Positions 53,107 through 62,613 of a DNA stretch of 64,000 nucleotides are shown here, one piece after another. Position numbers and translations under genes: made by a program. Positions within the stretch are counted from its first letter, which is position 1. Each line of letters opens with the position of its first letter. This DNA comes from a bacterium. Its GTDB lineage: Bacteria; Cyanobacteriota; Vampirovibrionia; Gastranaerophilales; Gastranaerophilaceae. The stretch is taken from contig JAKSUQ010000006.1 of NCBI GenBank assembly GCA_024408855.1, positions 1 to 64,000 on the forward strand, in the 5' to 3' direction. Under the pieces are notes generated by a model that searched no databases, was not told the DNA's origin, and worked only from the letters and a program-made list of their open reading frames with translations.

Positions 53107-54231
53107 CTATTTAAAAACTTCTTTTATTCTTTCTTTTACAGAGCTTTTTGATTGCCTTTCAAGCTGTATATTATAAAGTTTTTGATACAATGCTTTTTCT
53201 TCATTTGATATATGCGACGGAGTTTTCACAGTTACTACAACAATATGTTCACCGCGCATAGACGGTCTTGATAAATTCGGGATACCTGCATTTTTTATTT
53301 TAACAACTTCGCCGGTCTGTATTCCAGCAGGTATTGTTATATCCTTGTCGCCATCAAGAGTCTTTACAGAAACAGTATCACCCAAAACTGCTTGTGCAGG
53401 AGAAATTTCTAATTTTGTATAAACATTTATTCCATCTCTTTTGTAGTATTTGGAAGGCTTAACGTGAATTACAATATATAAATCACCGGAAACACCTCCA
53501 TTGTTTCCTGCATCCCCCTCATGCGAAAGACGCATTTTAGAGCCCGTATCAACTCCGGCAGGGATTTTTACTTCCAATTTTTTTTCAACTTCTTTTTTCC
53601 CATGACCTTTGCAAACCTGGCATGGTTCAGTAATAATTGTTCCTTTGCCGTGGCAATGCGGACACGCAACAATCTGCGTAAACTGACCTAAAACGGTTCT
53701 TGTTGTTTGTTGTATGCTTCCTCTGCCGTTACAATGAGGACATGGTTGAGGTTTTGTACCCTCTTTTGCACCACTCCCTTTGCAGGACTCACAGATTTCT
53801 AAGTGATCTATTTTAACTTCTCTCGTTATTCCAAAAGCAGCTTCTTCAAATTCGATTTCAATATCCAATCTCAAATCGTCGCCACGTTCAGGAGCATTTG
53901 GATCACGATTTCTTGAACCACCGAAACCAAAACCGCCACCAAAGAATGAATTAAAAATTTCTTCCAAATCGCCAAAGCCGTTTGCAAAAGGACCTTGTGT
54001 ATTAAAGCCTGCATTCTGTAATCCATCCTCACCAAAGCGATCATAAGTTGCTCTTTTATCATCATCCATTAGTGTTTCATAGGCTTTTCCCAATTCCTTA
54101 AATTTAGCTTCCGCTTCAGGAGCTTTGTTTATATCCGGGTGCCATTGTCTTGCCATCTTTCTGAAAGCACTTTTTATCTCATCTTTTGTTGCATTTTTAT
54201 CAACGCCTAATATTTCATAATAATCTGCCAT
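53107..54231 (-). CDS. dnaJ: Chaperone protein DnaJ
   Basis: A 374-residue class A DnaJ. J domain with QWHPDINKAP (HPD), Gly/Phe region (FGDLEEIFNSFFGGGFGFGG), four zinc motifs CESCKGSG, CPHCNGRG, CPHCHGKG and CQVCKGHG (about residues 145-210), then the C-terminal substrate domain. Co-chaperone of DnaK, which is not in the window; grpE lies 30 bases upstream on the same strand. Little Shine-Dalgarno is present before ATG. Confidence 0.97.
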   Translation of the reverse strand: MADYYEILGVDKNATKDEIKSAFRKMARQWHPDINKAPEAEAKFKELGKAYETLMDDDKRATYDRFGEDGLQNAGFNTQGPFANGFGDLEEIFNSFFGGGFGFGGSRNRDPNAPERGDDLRLDIEIEFEEAAFGITREVKIDHLEICESCKGSGAKEGTKPQPCPHCNGRGSIQQTTRTVLGQFTQIVACPHCHGKGTIITEPCQVCKGHGKKEVEKKLEVKIPAGVDTGSKMRLSHEGDAGNNGGVSGDLYIVIHVKPSKYYKRDGINVYTKLEISPAQAVLGDTVSVKTLDGDKDITIPAGIQTGEVVKIKNAGIPNLSRPSMRGEHIVVVTVKTPSHISNEEKALYQKLYNIQLERQSKSSVKERIKEVFK

Positions 54232-54261
54232 AATTATATTCCACTATTCTTTGTCCATATT

Positions 54262-54870
54262 TTATTTTGCAGCTGCTACATTTACCAATGCCGGTCGAAT
54301 AACCTTATCACCAAGCAAATATCCTTTTTGCAATTCTGCAATAATCGTATTTTCTTTATATTCATCAGTAGGAGTCTGCATAACAGCTTCATGCATATTT
54401 GGATCAAATTCTTCACCGATAGATTTAATAGTTTCCAATCCTACTTTTGTTAAACTTTCCTGAAAATTTTTATATGCTAATTTATAACATTCTTTTAATT
54501 TTTCGCAATCATCCATTGTTTCTATTGCACTTAAACCTCTGTCGAAATTATCAATAACTTCCAAAAAGTTTTTAATTGTGTTTTCGGCACCATACTTGAG
54601 CATGTTTTCTCTTTCCTGTACCTGACGTTTTCTAAAATTATCAAAATCGGCAGCGAGCCTTATGTATTGATTATTTAATGCTTCGTATTTTCCCTGCCAT
54701 TCATTTTTTTGACTATGTTCTTCATTTTCTACGTCATTAACAACTTCTTCTATCTTCGATTCATCATTAGCACCTGCTACTTCACCACTAATTTCAGATT
54801 CATTGTTAACTTCTGTTTCTTCAGTTGTATCTTGTTTTAATTCAACATTCTTTTTAAACGGGTTTTCCAT
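54262..54870 (-). CDS. grpE: Nucleotide exchange factor GrpE
   Basis: A 202-residue GrpE. An acidic disordered N-terminus (about 1-60) and a coiled coil lead to the dimer region RLAADFDNFRKRQVQERENML and the C-terminal beta domain with VGLETIKSIGEEFDPNMHEAVMQ and YLLGDKVIRPALVNVA. GAGGAGG precedes ATG. Heads the grpE-dnaJ unit; no HrcA gene or CIRCE element is seen. Confidence 0.96.
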   Translation of the reverse strand: MENPFKKNVELKQDTTEETEVNNESEISGEVAGANDESKIEEVVNDVENEEHSQKNEWQGKYEALNNQYIRLAADFDNFRKRQVQERENMLKYGAENTIKNFLEVIDNFDRGLSAIETMDDCEKLKECYKLAYKNFQESLTKVGLETIKSIGEEFDPNMHEAVMQTPTDEYKENTIIAELQKGYLLGDKVIRPALVNVAAAK

Positions 54871-54993
54871 TATTTCCTCCTCACAAATATTATATATTAT
54901 AATTATATGTTTTCAATTAAGAGATATTACTAATATTTATTTTTTCTTAATATTTGGTTTTATGATAGAATTAAGAAACGGAGGATATGTGAT

Positions 54994-55689
54994 ATGAGAT
55001 TAGATAACAGAGAGAATAATCAGCTTCGCAATATTAACTTTACTCACAATTTTACAAAACACGCACTTGGCTCTGTTCTTGTAGAATTTGGTGATACGAA
55101 AGTAATCGTAACAGCAAGTGCTGACTTAAAGAAACCCAAATGGATGTCTGATGATGATGAAAGAGGGTGGGTAACGGCAGAATATTCATTGCTTCCTTCC
55201 GCAACCAACACAAGATGCAAGCGTGAAAGAGATAAAGTTTCCGGAAGAACTCACGAAATTCAACGTCTAATCGGAAGAAGTTTACGTGCTTGTGTTGATT
55301 TACATAAAATGCCTAAATTGACTATAACAATAGATGCTGATGTTATACAAGCCGATGGAGGGACAAGGACTGCAAGCATTTGCGGAGGCTATTTGGCACT
55401 AAAAGATGCAATTGAAAAGCTTATTGAAAACGGCGACTTAGCAGAAAGCCCGATTATAGAGCCAATAGCTGCAATTTCAATAGGAATTGTAGATGGAGAA
55501 ATAAAATTGGACTTAAATTACCTTGAAGACTCAAATGCCCAAGCTGATTCGAATGTGGTTCTTACAAAAAGCGGTAAAATTGTTGACTTCCAAACAACAA
55601 CAGAGGGTGAGCCTTATGAATATGAAAAAATGATTGAGCTATTTAATATCGCAAAACAAGGTATTGATGAGATAATTAAAATGTATTAA
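54994..55689 (+). CDS. rph: Ribonuclease PH
   Basis: A phosphorolytic 3'-5' exoribonuclease trimming tRNA 3' ends, 231 residues. Motifs: MRLDNRENNQLRNI at the start, EYSLLPSATNTRCKRE, SGRTHEIQRLIGRSLRACVD with the phosphate-site arginines, DADVIQADGGTRTASICGG, and LDLNYLEDSNAQADSNVV. GGAGG lies nine bases before ATG. Divergent from grpE and followed by a sugar transporter. Confidence 0.96.
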   Translation: MRLDNRENNQLRNINFTHNFTKHALGSVLVEFGDTKVIVTASADLKKPKWMSDDDERGWVTAEYSLLPSATNTRCKRERDKVSGRTHEIQRLIGRSLRACVDLHKMPKLTITIDADVIQADGGTRTASICGGYLALKDAIEKLIENGDLAESPIIEPIAAISIGIVDGEIKLDLNYLEDSNAQADSNVVLTKSGKIVDFQTTTEGEPYEYEKMIELFNIAKQGIDEIIKMY

Positions 55690-55730
55690 GATAAAGATTT
55701 GGATTATAGAAAACTTGGAGAGAATATCGT

Positions 55731-57092
55731 ATGGAAGAAAATGCTTTAAAAAAATTTACTATTGCAAAATTCATAAGTTTTGCTATTGGATTTTTTGGAT
55801 TACAGTTTGCTTGGCAAATGAGAATCATTTTGTCGGGGCCTGTAACCGAAAGTCTCGGGGCATCACCGTTTTTATTCGGGTTAATATGGCTGGCCGGACC
55901 TTTTACCGGCATGGTTGTTCAACCGATAGTCGGAGCTTTGAGCGATAAAACAAGATTGTCATTCGGCAGACGCCGTCCGTATTTGCTTGGAGGAGCATTG
56001 CTTTCTGCAATAGCATTAATTGCACTGCCTAATTCTGCTCAAATTGTTTCTTCAATAGGCAGTTATCTTCATATTTCAATGCCTGCATTATCGGCACTAT
56101 TCTTTGCGGCTATTATGATATGGATTTTAGATGCTTGCGTTAATATTGCACAAGGTCCATACAGAGCATTGGTTCCTGATGTTGTTCCTCAAGAACAGCA
56201 TGCTCTTGCAAATTCATATATCAGCCTTGCCATTGGCTTAGGTTCAGTCGTAGCAGCCGCTACCGCACCATTTTTAAAATGGGCATTTAATTATCAAATG
56301 TCTATTCCTGCTCAATTTGTAATGGCTGCTGTTGCTTTCACATTAGGTATGATTTGGACTTGTACCTTTATAAAAGAAAGAAAACTTGTTTCTGATGAAG
56401 AATCAAAATCCGAAAAATTTGATTTTATAAAATCCCTAAAGGAATTTTTTGCATTATCTCCGGAAGTAGGCAAAATATGTTGGATGCAGTTCTTTACTTG
56501 GATAGGAACTATGTGCATGATGATATATTTTACACAATATGCGGTACATACAGTTTTTGGAGTCCCTGATTTATCGGGAGTTGCAGACACAATCAAATTT
56601 GAATATGCAAATAAAGTGCTTAGCGGAACGAATTTTTCTTCTGTATGCTTTGCAATATTTAACTTGGTATGTTTTCTGTTTGCTATCCCTATTGGCATAA
56701 TTTCCGGTAATATCGGTAATAAGAAAGTACATATTGTATCAATGTTATCAATGGCATTTGCATTCTTGGGAATGGCAATAACAACAAATCCGATTATTGT
56801 AGCTTGCCTGATGGGATTGTCAGGTATCGGTTGGGCGAGTATTTGTGCATTACCGTTTGCAATGCTTTCAAAATACATAAAAGCTGGGACTGAAGGCTCT
56901 GTAATGGGAATATTTAATATTTTTATTGCAGGACCTCAAGTATTTGTTTGCACGCTTGTATCTTGGTTCATAAATAAATGTATTTTCAGTGTACAAGACG
57001 GGTTGGTCAATTATCACTGGGAATATACATTTGTAGTTGGGGCTATTTGTTTGATATCAGCTACAATAATTGCATCAAAGGTTAAAGAATAG
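55731..57092 (+). CDS. MFS sugar transporter (SLC45/GPH-like)
   Basis: A 453-residue protein with 12 transmembrane helices. The loop between helices 2 and 3 has GALSDKTRLSFGRRRPYLLGG, the MFS signature with the RRRPY variant typical of SLC45/sucrose-maltose porters. LDACVNIAQGPYRALVPDVVPQEQHALANSY is another family stretch. Likely takes up a di- or oligosaccharide with a cation. GGAGAG lies nine bases before ATG. A bidirectional terminator follows. Confidence 0.88.
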   Translation: MEENALKKFTIAKFISFAIGFFGLQFAWQMRIILSGPVTESLGASPFLFGLIWLAGPFTGMVVQPIVGALSDKTRLSFGRRRPYLLGGALLSAIALIALPNSAQIVSSIGSYLHISMPALSALFFAAIMIWILDACVNIAQGPYRALVPDVVPQEQHALANSYISLAIGLGSVVAAATAPFLKWAFNYQMSIPAQFVMAAVAFTLGMIWTCTFIKERKLVSDEESKSEKFDFIKSLKEFFALSPEVGKICWMQFFTWIGTMCMMIYFTQYAVHTVFGVPDLSGVADTIKFEYANKVLSGTNFSSVCFAIFNLVCFLFAIPIGIISGNIGNKKVHIVSMLSMAFAFLGMAITTNPIIVACLMGLSGIGWASICALPFAMLSKYIKAGTEGSVMGIFNIFIAGPQVFVCTLVSWFINKCIFSVQDGLVNYHWEYTFVVGAICLISATIIASKVKE

Positions 57093-57154
57093 GTTTATAA
57101 AAAGATGTAAGCATACATACAACTTGCACCTTTTATTATTCGTAATAAATATAA

Positions 57155-57193
57155 AAAATGGTCGGTAATTTATCAACAGTTACCGACCATTTT
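57155..57193. terminator. Bidirectional terminator between the MFS gene and rpsT
   Basis: A perfect 14-base stem, AAAATGGTCGGTAA (57155-57168) with TTACCGACCATTTT (57180-57193), loop of 11 bases. A-rich and T-rich flanks let it work on both strands for the two convergent genes. Confidence 0.92.
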
Positions 57194-57210
57194 AATTCCT
57201 CGTATAAAAG

Positions 57211-57477
57211 TTATTTTTCTAACTTTTTAATAGCAAGAACAAGTCTTGATTTCTTTCTTGCAGCTGTATTTTTGTGCAAAATACCTTTTGAAACAGCCTT
57301 GTCGCATAATTTATAGACATTAGATATTGCTGCTGCCAAAGCTTCTTTATCAGACTCAGTTGCCAAAGCTAATGCTTTTTTAACAGCCGTTTTGATAGAA
57401 GTCTTGAAAGCAACATTTCTTTGTCTGTTTGCTTCTGCAATAAGAACTCTTTTTTTTGCTGATTTAATGTTTGCCAT
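57211..57477 (-). CDS. rpsT: 30S ribosomal protein S20
   Basis: An 88-residue basic helical protein binding 16S rRNA. Family motifs include ANIKSAKKRVLIAEANRQRN at the start, and GILHKNTAARKKSRL near the end. AAAGGA lies six bases before ATG. Shares the terminator with the MFS gene. Confidence 0.97.
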   Translation of the reverse strand: MANIKSAKKRVLIAEANRQRNVAFKTSIKTAVKKALALATESDKEALAAAISNVYKLCDKAVSKGILHKNTAARKKSRLVLAIKKLEK

Positions 57478-57615
57478 TTTTATTTCCTTTCAATTGCAAT
57501 TTGACTTAGGATTAATGACTTCCGCTATCAAATTATCACTGAGGATTGTGAGTATAAGTATTGTAATATTAACATAATTAATTGTAAAGCCCCAATTATA
57601 AGCCAAGGTCATTAA

Positions 57616-60186
57616 TTATGCTTTTTTAAGTTCAGTTAGAGTCGGATCCAAAAGTCGTCTGCCGACTTTATCAAAATTTATAGAATAAAGATTTTTATTT
57701 CCGTATTTAATCATTTTCTCAACAATACCTGAACCGTATTTAGCATGCACTACTGTATCACCTTGTTCTATGTAATCCGATTGAACTTTGTCCTCATCAG
57801 GAATTTCCGCATCGTACATAGGAACAGTTGATGTAGTTGCTTTTTTTGTTACTAAGCCTTTGTTCTCATCATTTGAGTCATCAGAGATTTCTTCAATCGG
57901 TTGTAAAAAAGAATCCTGCTCGTCATCAGAATCATTAAAGTCCAAGATTTCTCTGTTATCTTCACCATCATTTATAAATTCCGAAAGTGTGTCGTTATCA
58001 GAATCACTGTTTAGCGGATCTTCCAATCCAATTTCATTAAGCTGATCAATAAAATCTAAGTCAGAATCTGAAATTGTATCATCTTTTATTGTTGTATACA
58101 GTGTGTCAACATCTTCAGAGATATTTTGTTCTATGGTTTGTTCGTCCAATATTGAAATATCAACATCATCCATTTCTACAATTGTATCCCCATCCTGAAA
58201 ATCATTCGGGTCAAGTTCGGTAATTTCTTCAAGATCCTCGATAACACTATCTTTAGATATAAATTCCTGTTCATCATTTTCTTCTAAAATTTCTATACTC
58301 AAATCATTTTCATCATATTGTTGCTCAAGTTTTTCCTCAGCATATTCATGATTTAAAGTAATTTCTTCAATATCTTCAGATAAACTATCCGGAATTTCTA
58401 TTTCATCTTCTTGTTCTTCAAGAGTTTTTTCAGCTTCACCGACTAAAATATCTTCGCCAACCGCTTCCGAAAGATCTTCAATCGGTGTTGTGTCAACAAC
58501 AGTCGGATAATCTTCATTTATACTAACTTCATCTTGCTTAGATATAACTGATTCTGTTTCAGACAAAGGAACTTCATCTGTTTCTTGCGAAGTCATAATT
58601 TCTTCGACTTCAATCAAGCTTTCAGAGTCATCTGATTGATTTTCGGAATATTCATCCCTGAGCATTTCACTGACAGGATTTTCAAATATTTCGGCTTTTT
58701 CTTGCGTTATACCATCCTCAAGTTCATCGTCATTATCAAATAAATTCTCATTAACCGAATTTTCATCTACACTCTCAATTTCTTGAGAAATTTCATCTAT
58801 CATTTTATCAGATTTTTCAGTTATGACTGCTTCTGCATTATCAATGGTCAAATTATCAACTACATCTGACAAAATTCCATCTGTCGGATTTGCTTCAGTT
58901 ACTTTTTGATTGTCCGAAAAACTTTCATATATTTCGACATTATTACTTATCTCATCCAAAACCTTATCCGGCTGTTGTTTTGTTTTACTAATGTAATATT
59001 CTTCTTCAGCAGAAAGTGCGTACAAAACAGGTTTTGTAATAATCGGAATATAATTTGTACCCTCACCAACAACAAGGAAGTATCCAGGTTCTGTTGAGCT
59101 CAAAAACAGCGAATAAAGTTCAAACGTATTTTTATTCACCAAAGTAGGCTCAATAATATAATTCGTAAAATATTGTTTAATTTCGTTAATGTATTTAAAG
59201 TTTGAATGAGTTATAAACACTGATGAAATAAGCTCATTCATCATGATTGTTTTAAGGTTTTGTTTGTTTACATAGTTGGAAACAAGAACTACAACACGAA
59301 TATTTTTTTGTAATTTTGCAAGTTCCGAATATATAACATTCAGATACCTGTTTTGAAATATCGAATCTAACTTTGACAAATCAAGAATTACATTACCGGA
59401 AGAAATAATCCTTTTTAAATTTTCTGCATCTTTAACATTTGACGCAAAATACCCAGATTTTTTAAATTTTTCTAATTTATTTTTTAATACAAGAAGTTTA
59501 AATATATGATTATTATCAACCATATCATCAACAATCGTTTTAAGGGCATCGAACGGCAAAAAATCTACCGTTTCAGAGTATTCGGACAAATCTTGAAATA
59601 TCTCTTTAATAAGATTTTTACTGTCTTGAGTTGCATCATTAAGGCAGTCTGAATACATAAATTTTAAAGAGTCAGTATTGAGAGGAAGCTTGAAATCATT
59701 TCCTGCAACATATTTTGTTCCGTCAATTATACCAAGTGTATCTACAATAATCACATTTTCTTTCAATGAGAATTGCTTGAACAAATTAGATGCAATAATG
59801 TTGGTTAATTTAGGGGAATCCACAGAAACAAGAGTTTTATTATCAAAAAAGATTTTATCAATTTTGATATCCACATCCTCTTGAGCGAATTTACCTATAA
59901 ATAAAGAGTCTTTGGTGTTGAAAGTTTTGCATATATTAGAAATTGAAAATTCAGTTACTTCAGCATCATCATCCGGTATGGTTTTATCGTACTCACATAA
60001 CAATCCATCCATGTATAGAAAAAGTATTTTAGCATACAAAACATATCCGGTTCCGCTGATTTTACGTTGCATTATTTGGGCAATAAAACTTTTATCCAGT
60101 CCGTCTATTTTTAAAAACGAGGATACTTCACAGCATTTTTCGGATTCAATTTTTAAAAAGCCTTCTCTGATTCCTGTAATTTTCAT
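57616..60186 (-). CDS. Large acidic protein with UvrD-type Tudor tail
   Basis: An 856-residue soluble protein in three parts. About residues 90-400 resemble a HerA/VirB4-like ATPase fold (VIIVDTLGIIDGTKYVAG, GNVILDLSKLDS, IRVVVLVSNYVNKQNLKTI) but with no Walker A. About 425-800 is a very acidic, low-complexity stretch rich in Glu/Asp/Ser/Ile. The last 50 residues (YIEQGDTVVHAKYGSGIVEKM... DKVGRRLLDPTLTEL) match the Tudor-like C-terminal domain of UvrD/PcrA that binds RNA polymerase. GAGG seven bases before ATG 60186 sets the start. The HerA link is a weak inference; the Tudor tail is clearer. The role is unknown, possibly transcription-linked. Confidence 0.7.
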   Translation of the reverse strand: MKITGIREGFLKIESEKCCEVSSFLKIDGLDKSFIAQIMQRKISGTGYVLYAKILFLYMDGLLCEYDKTIPDDDAEVTEFSISNICKTFNTKDSLFIGKFAQEDVDIKIDKIFFDNKTLVSVDSPKLTNIIASNLFKQFSLKENVIIVDTLGIIDGTKYVAGNDFKLPLNTDSLKFMYSDCLNDATQDSKNLIKEIFQDLSEYSETVDFLPFDALKTIVDDMVDNNHIFKLLVLKNKLEKFKKSGYFASNVKDAENLKRIISSGNVILDLSKLDSIFQNRYLNVIYSELAKLQKNIRVVVLVSNYVNKQNLKTIMMNELISSVFITHSNFKYINEIKQYFTNYIIEPTLVNKNTFELYSLFLSSTEPGYFLVVGEGTNYIPIITKPVLYALSAEEEYYISKTKQQPDKVLDEISNNVEIYESFSDNQKVTEANPTDGILSDVVDNLTIDNAEAVITEKSDKMIDEISQEIESVDENSVNENLFDNDDELEDGITQEKAEIFENPVSEMLRDEYSENQSDDSESLIEVEEIMTSQETDEVPLSETESVISKQDEVSINEDYPTVVDTTPIEDLSEAVGEDILVGEAEKTLEEQEDEIEIPDSLSEDIEEITLNHEYAEEKLEQQYDENDLSIEILEENDEQEFISKDSVIEDLEEITELDPNDFQDGDTIVEMDDVDISILDEQTIEQNISEDVDTLYTTIKDDTISDSDLDFIDQLNEIGLEDPLNSDSDNDTLSEFINDGEDNREILDFNDSDDEQDSFLQPIEEISDDSNDENKGLVTKKATTSTVPMYDAEIPDEDKVQSDYIEQGDTVVHAKYGSGIVEKMIKYGNKNLYSINFDKVGRRLLDPTLTELKKA

Positions 60187-60328
60187 CACAAAACCTCTCT
60201 ATCGAATAATAACACAAACAAATTTTTTATTTAATATATGTGAAAATACTTCATTGTTTTCAATAGGAATTTATTCACAAAATAGCTTTTATCATAATTT
60301 AATAATATTTTTTAATATCTAAATTTTC

Positions 60329-60357
60329 TTACTATAAATGCGTTTTAGCCTTATAAT
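60329..60357 (+). promoter_or_regulatory. Promoter of the coiled-coil gene at 60455
   Basis: TTACTA (60329-60334), 17-base spacer, perfect TATAAT (60352-60357). Predicted start near 60364, giving a leader of about 90 bases to ATG 60455. The rest of the 220-base divergent gap is AT-rich with nothing else recognised. Confidence 0.55.
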
Positions 60358-60454
60358 GTAAAGAATTGTAACAAAATTATTAAAAACATTAAAGTTTTCA
60401 AGAAATATGTCGTTAACCATGACACGAAAAGGACAAATTAAAGGAACAGCGAAA

Positions 60455-61624
60455 ATGGGAATGTCAGCCTCACAATCAAGGCTTCTTGCTATTACTGCAA
60501 GAATGCATGACATAGAACTGCGTGCACAACGCATACAGAACGCCAAAGTGCTGCTTGGGAACCAGTCTGATGAAGTTTACGCTGAATACCAAAAAGCATT
60601 AGAGGATACAACTTTCACTGCAACATTTGTTGATAACGCAGGTGTAAGAAGTGATATTCCTGCTAACTTTGATAATTTATTTTCAAGTAACAGAATGCAT
60701 TTAGCACACAATGCTAATTATATGCTTGTGAACAGACAAGGTGAGTTAATTGTTGAACAAGAAATTTTCGACGGATACAATGACTTCATACAAACATCCA
60801 TGAATTCTAATGATGCTTATGCATTTGCATTGTATATGATGTCTCTTGGCACATTAAACGGACCGGTACGTGGAGCAGGTTCTCCAACCCCTAATAGGGT
60901 TTCGGGCGCAGTGCGTCCTCTTGTAAGTGATTATAGACGTTATGTAATTCAGACTATTAGTAACCACTTGGAAAATGACAGGTCTTTAGCTCAAAAACTC
61001 GAGTGCTTAACCACTCTTGGAGGAAATCTGCCAAACTTATTTAACGTACCTCAAGGGCTTAATGATGAAGATGAAGAAAAATATATTGATGCACTCCGTG
61101 CATTAGAAGCCTATGTATTTGACGTATATGGTGCTGAAATATATAATAACGGCACCGGAGAACCAGCTGAGGATTGGGATGAAGAATTATTCAATTATTA
61201 CGTCAACATTTTCAATGCAATTCAACTTTGCGGAGGACAATGCATCTCTATAAATGATTATAACAGTGCCAACGTAGGTGCAGCTACTACAAATGGAGAT
61301 TGGTTGCAAGCTATGATTGAATGTGGAGAATTTACAATTTACGACTTAAAACAAGAAAACCGTGAATACTCATTGAACGGAGTAAGCGTTAGTGCATCTC
61401 CAGGTCTTGCATTTACCACAACGACACAAATAGATAAAACCGCTTTAGCAAAAGCAGAAGCAAAATATGAACACGATATGAAGTTAATCGATAAAAAAGA
61501 ACAAAAATACGATAACGAATTAGCTAAAATTGATACAGAAAGAAACGCAATTAAAACCGAAATGGACTCTATCAAAACCGTTAAAAATGATAATATTGAA
61601 AAAACATTTAATATATTCAGTTAA
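60455..61624 (+). CDS. Coiled-coil protein with SASQxRLL N-terminal motif
   Basis: A 389-residue soluble protein without a signal peptide. The N-terminus is MGMSASQSRLLAITARMHD then ELRAQRIQNAKVLL and a QSDEVYAEY segment; I recall this opening recurring in several proteins of gut Melainabacteria, but cannot check. The middle is globular and acidic; residues about 325-385 form a coiled coil (AKAEAKYEHDMKLIDKKEQ, AIKTEMDSIKTVK). ATG at 60455 is preferred over 60407 because AAAGGA (60440-60445) lies nine bases before it. The helical ends recall flagellar axial or secreted proteins, an inference. Strong terminator downstream. Confidence 0.75.
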   Translation: MGMSASQSRLLAITARMHDIELRAQRIQNAKVLLGNQSDEVYAEYQKALEDTTFTATFVDNAGVRSDIPANFDNLFSSNRMHLAHNANYMLVNRQGELIVEQEIFDGYNDFIQTSMNSNDAYAFALYMMSLGTLNGPVRGAGSPTPNRVSGAVRPLVSDYRRYVIQTISNHLENDRSLAQKLECLTTLGGNLPNLFNVPQGLNDEDEEKYIDALRALEAYVFDVYGAEIYNNGTGEPAEDWDEELFNYYVNIFNAIQLCGGQCISINDYNSANVGAATTNGDWLQAMIECGEFTIYDLKQENREYSLNGVSVSASPGLAFTTTTQIDKTALAKAEAKYEHDMKLIDKKEQKYDNELAKIDTERNAIKTEMDSIKTVKNDNIEKTFNIFS

Positions 61625-61724
61625 TCGGAGTAATTAATTAAAAATAACAACAATGGAGTTTAATTAATAACCTTTATTGTTACGACAATTTTTATGATAA
61701 TTATTAATCCCTTTTCCCTTTTCC

Positions 61725-61756
61725 GCTTGAGTTAGCACGCTCAAGCTTTTTTTTTT
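61725..61756 (+). terminator. Terminator of the coiled-coil gene
   Basis: Perfect GCTTGAG/CTCAAGC stem (61725-61731 and 61740-61746) with an eight-base loop, then ten T. It lies about 100 bases after the stop; the space between and the rest of the gap to 61909 holds nothing else I recognise. Confidence 0.93.
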
Positions 61757-61909
61757 GTGTTTATAATACAACATAACAATGACAACTACAATAATTATAA
61801 AAAAATCAGTCTATAATTAAAACTTATACACTCCACCAATAGTAAACATTGGAGAATTATTTGTTTGTATAATTCATTTGACCTATTTTTACAAAAATGT
61901 TAAGACACG

Positions 61910-62494
61910 TTAAAACTCAATAACATCAGTTATGTTTTCTGCCAGAATACTTAAATCCTTTTTTGAAATTGCATTTTCAACGAGTTCTTTAAAATCTGTT
62001 TGGTTTTCGGTTTTAACATTATTGGGCAGTAATAAATCAGCCGTAGTTTTTGTTTCGCAAAAACCTTTATTTATCAGAGAAAACTCCTCATATGTTTTAA
62101 GTAATGTTTCAAATTTCTTATCGAATTCAAACTTTTTTGAGAGATAATACTTCATATCCTTAGGAAAAAGTTCTACAAATTTTAGCAAATATTGCGTTTC
62201 CGCTTTGTCAGTATCTTCATTAAAAGTTTTGCCTAAACAATAATTACCTTCAAGTTCTGATTCAGGCAATGATTTAATATAAGACGCCCATAAAAGACAA
62301 CCTGTATAAAACCCAATGTTATTGTAAAACAACTCAAGAATTTTATTATGATATTGCATAAACTTCATCTTTTTTTGAGATAAATTTCTAAAACGATTAA
62401 TATCTCCGTACAAATATTCCAACGAACCTTGAAACGCCATTATATACGGACCAAAACCCGGATCAAATAAGACCTTTTTAACTTTTGTTACCAT
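61910..62494 (-). CDS. Hypothetical helical protein
   Basis: A 194-residue, lysine- and phenylalanine-rich soluble protein with no signal peptide. The central part (about 50-70, LFYNNIGFYTGCLLWASYI) is moderately hydrophobic but too polar to be a clear membrane helix. AGGAG is eight bases before ATG. It lies between the coiled-coil gene and the FliI-type ATPase, on the opposite strand from both. I do not recognise the family; a link to the export genes is only positional. Confidence 0.65.
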   Translation of the reverse strand: MVTKVKKVLFDPGFGPYIMAFQGSLEYLYGDINRFRNLSQKKMKFMQYHNKILELFYNNIGFYTGCLLWASYIKSLPESELEGNYCLGKTFNEDTDKAETQYLLKFVELFPKDMKYYLSKKFEFDKKFETLLKTYEEFSLINKGFCETKTTADLLLPNNVKTENQTDFKELVENAISKKDLSILAENITDVIEF

Positions 62495-62579
62495 ATATCT
62501 ACTCCTACAAATTGATAGTGATATTGTAGTTTAACAGTACTGGTTAGTCAAATTATATTTTACAGTTATGTAAAGTTCT

Positions 62580-62607
62580 TTGAATAACACACTCAATATG
62601 GTACAAT
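62580..62607 (+). promoter_or_regulatory. Promoter of the FliI-type ATPase gene, leaderless type
   Basis: TTGAAT (62580-62585), 16-base spacer, TACAAT (62602-62607), ending six bases before ATG 62614. No ribosome binding site lies between. The predicted mRNA begins at the start codon. Confidence 0.68.
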
Positions 62608-62613
62608 TTGTTT

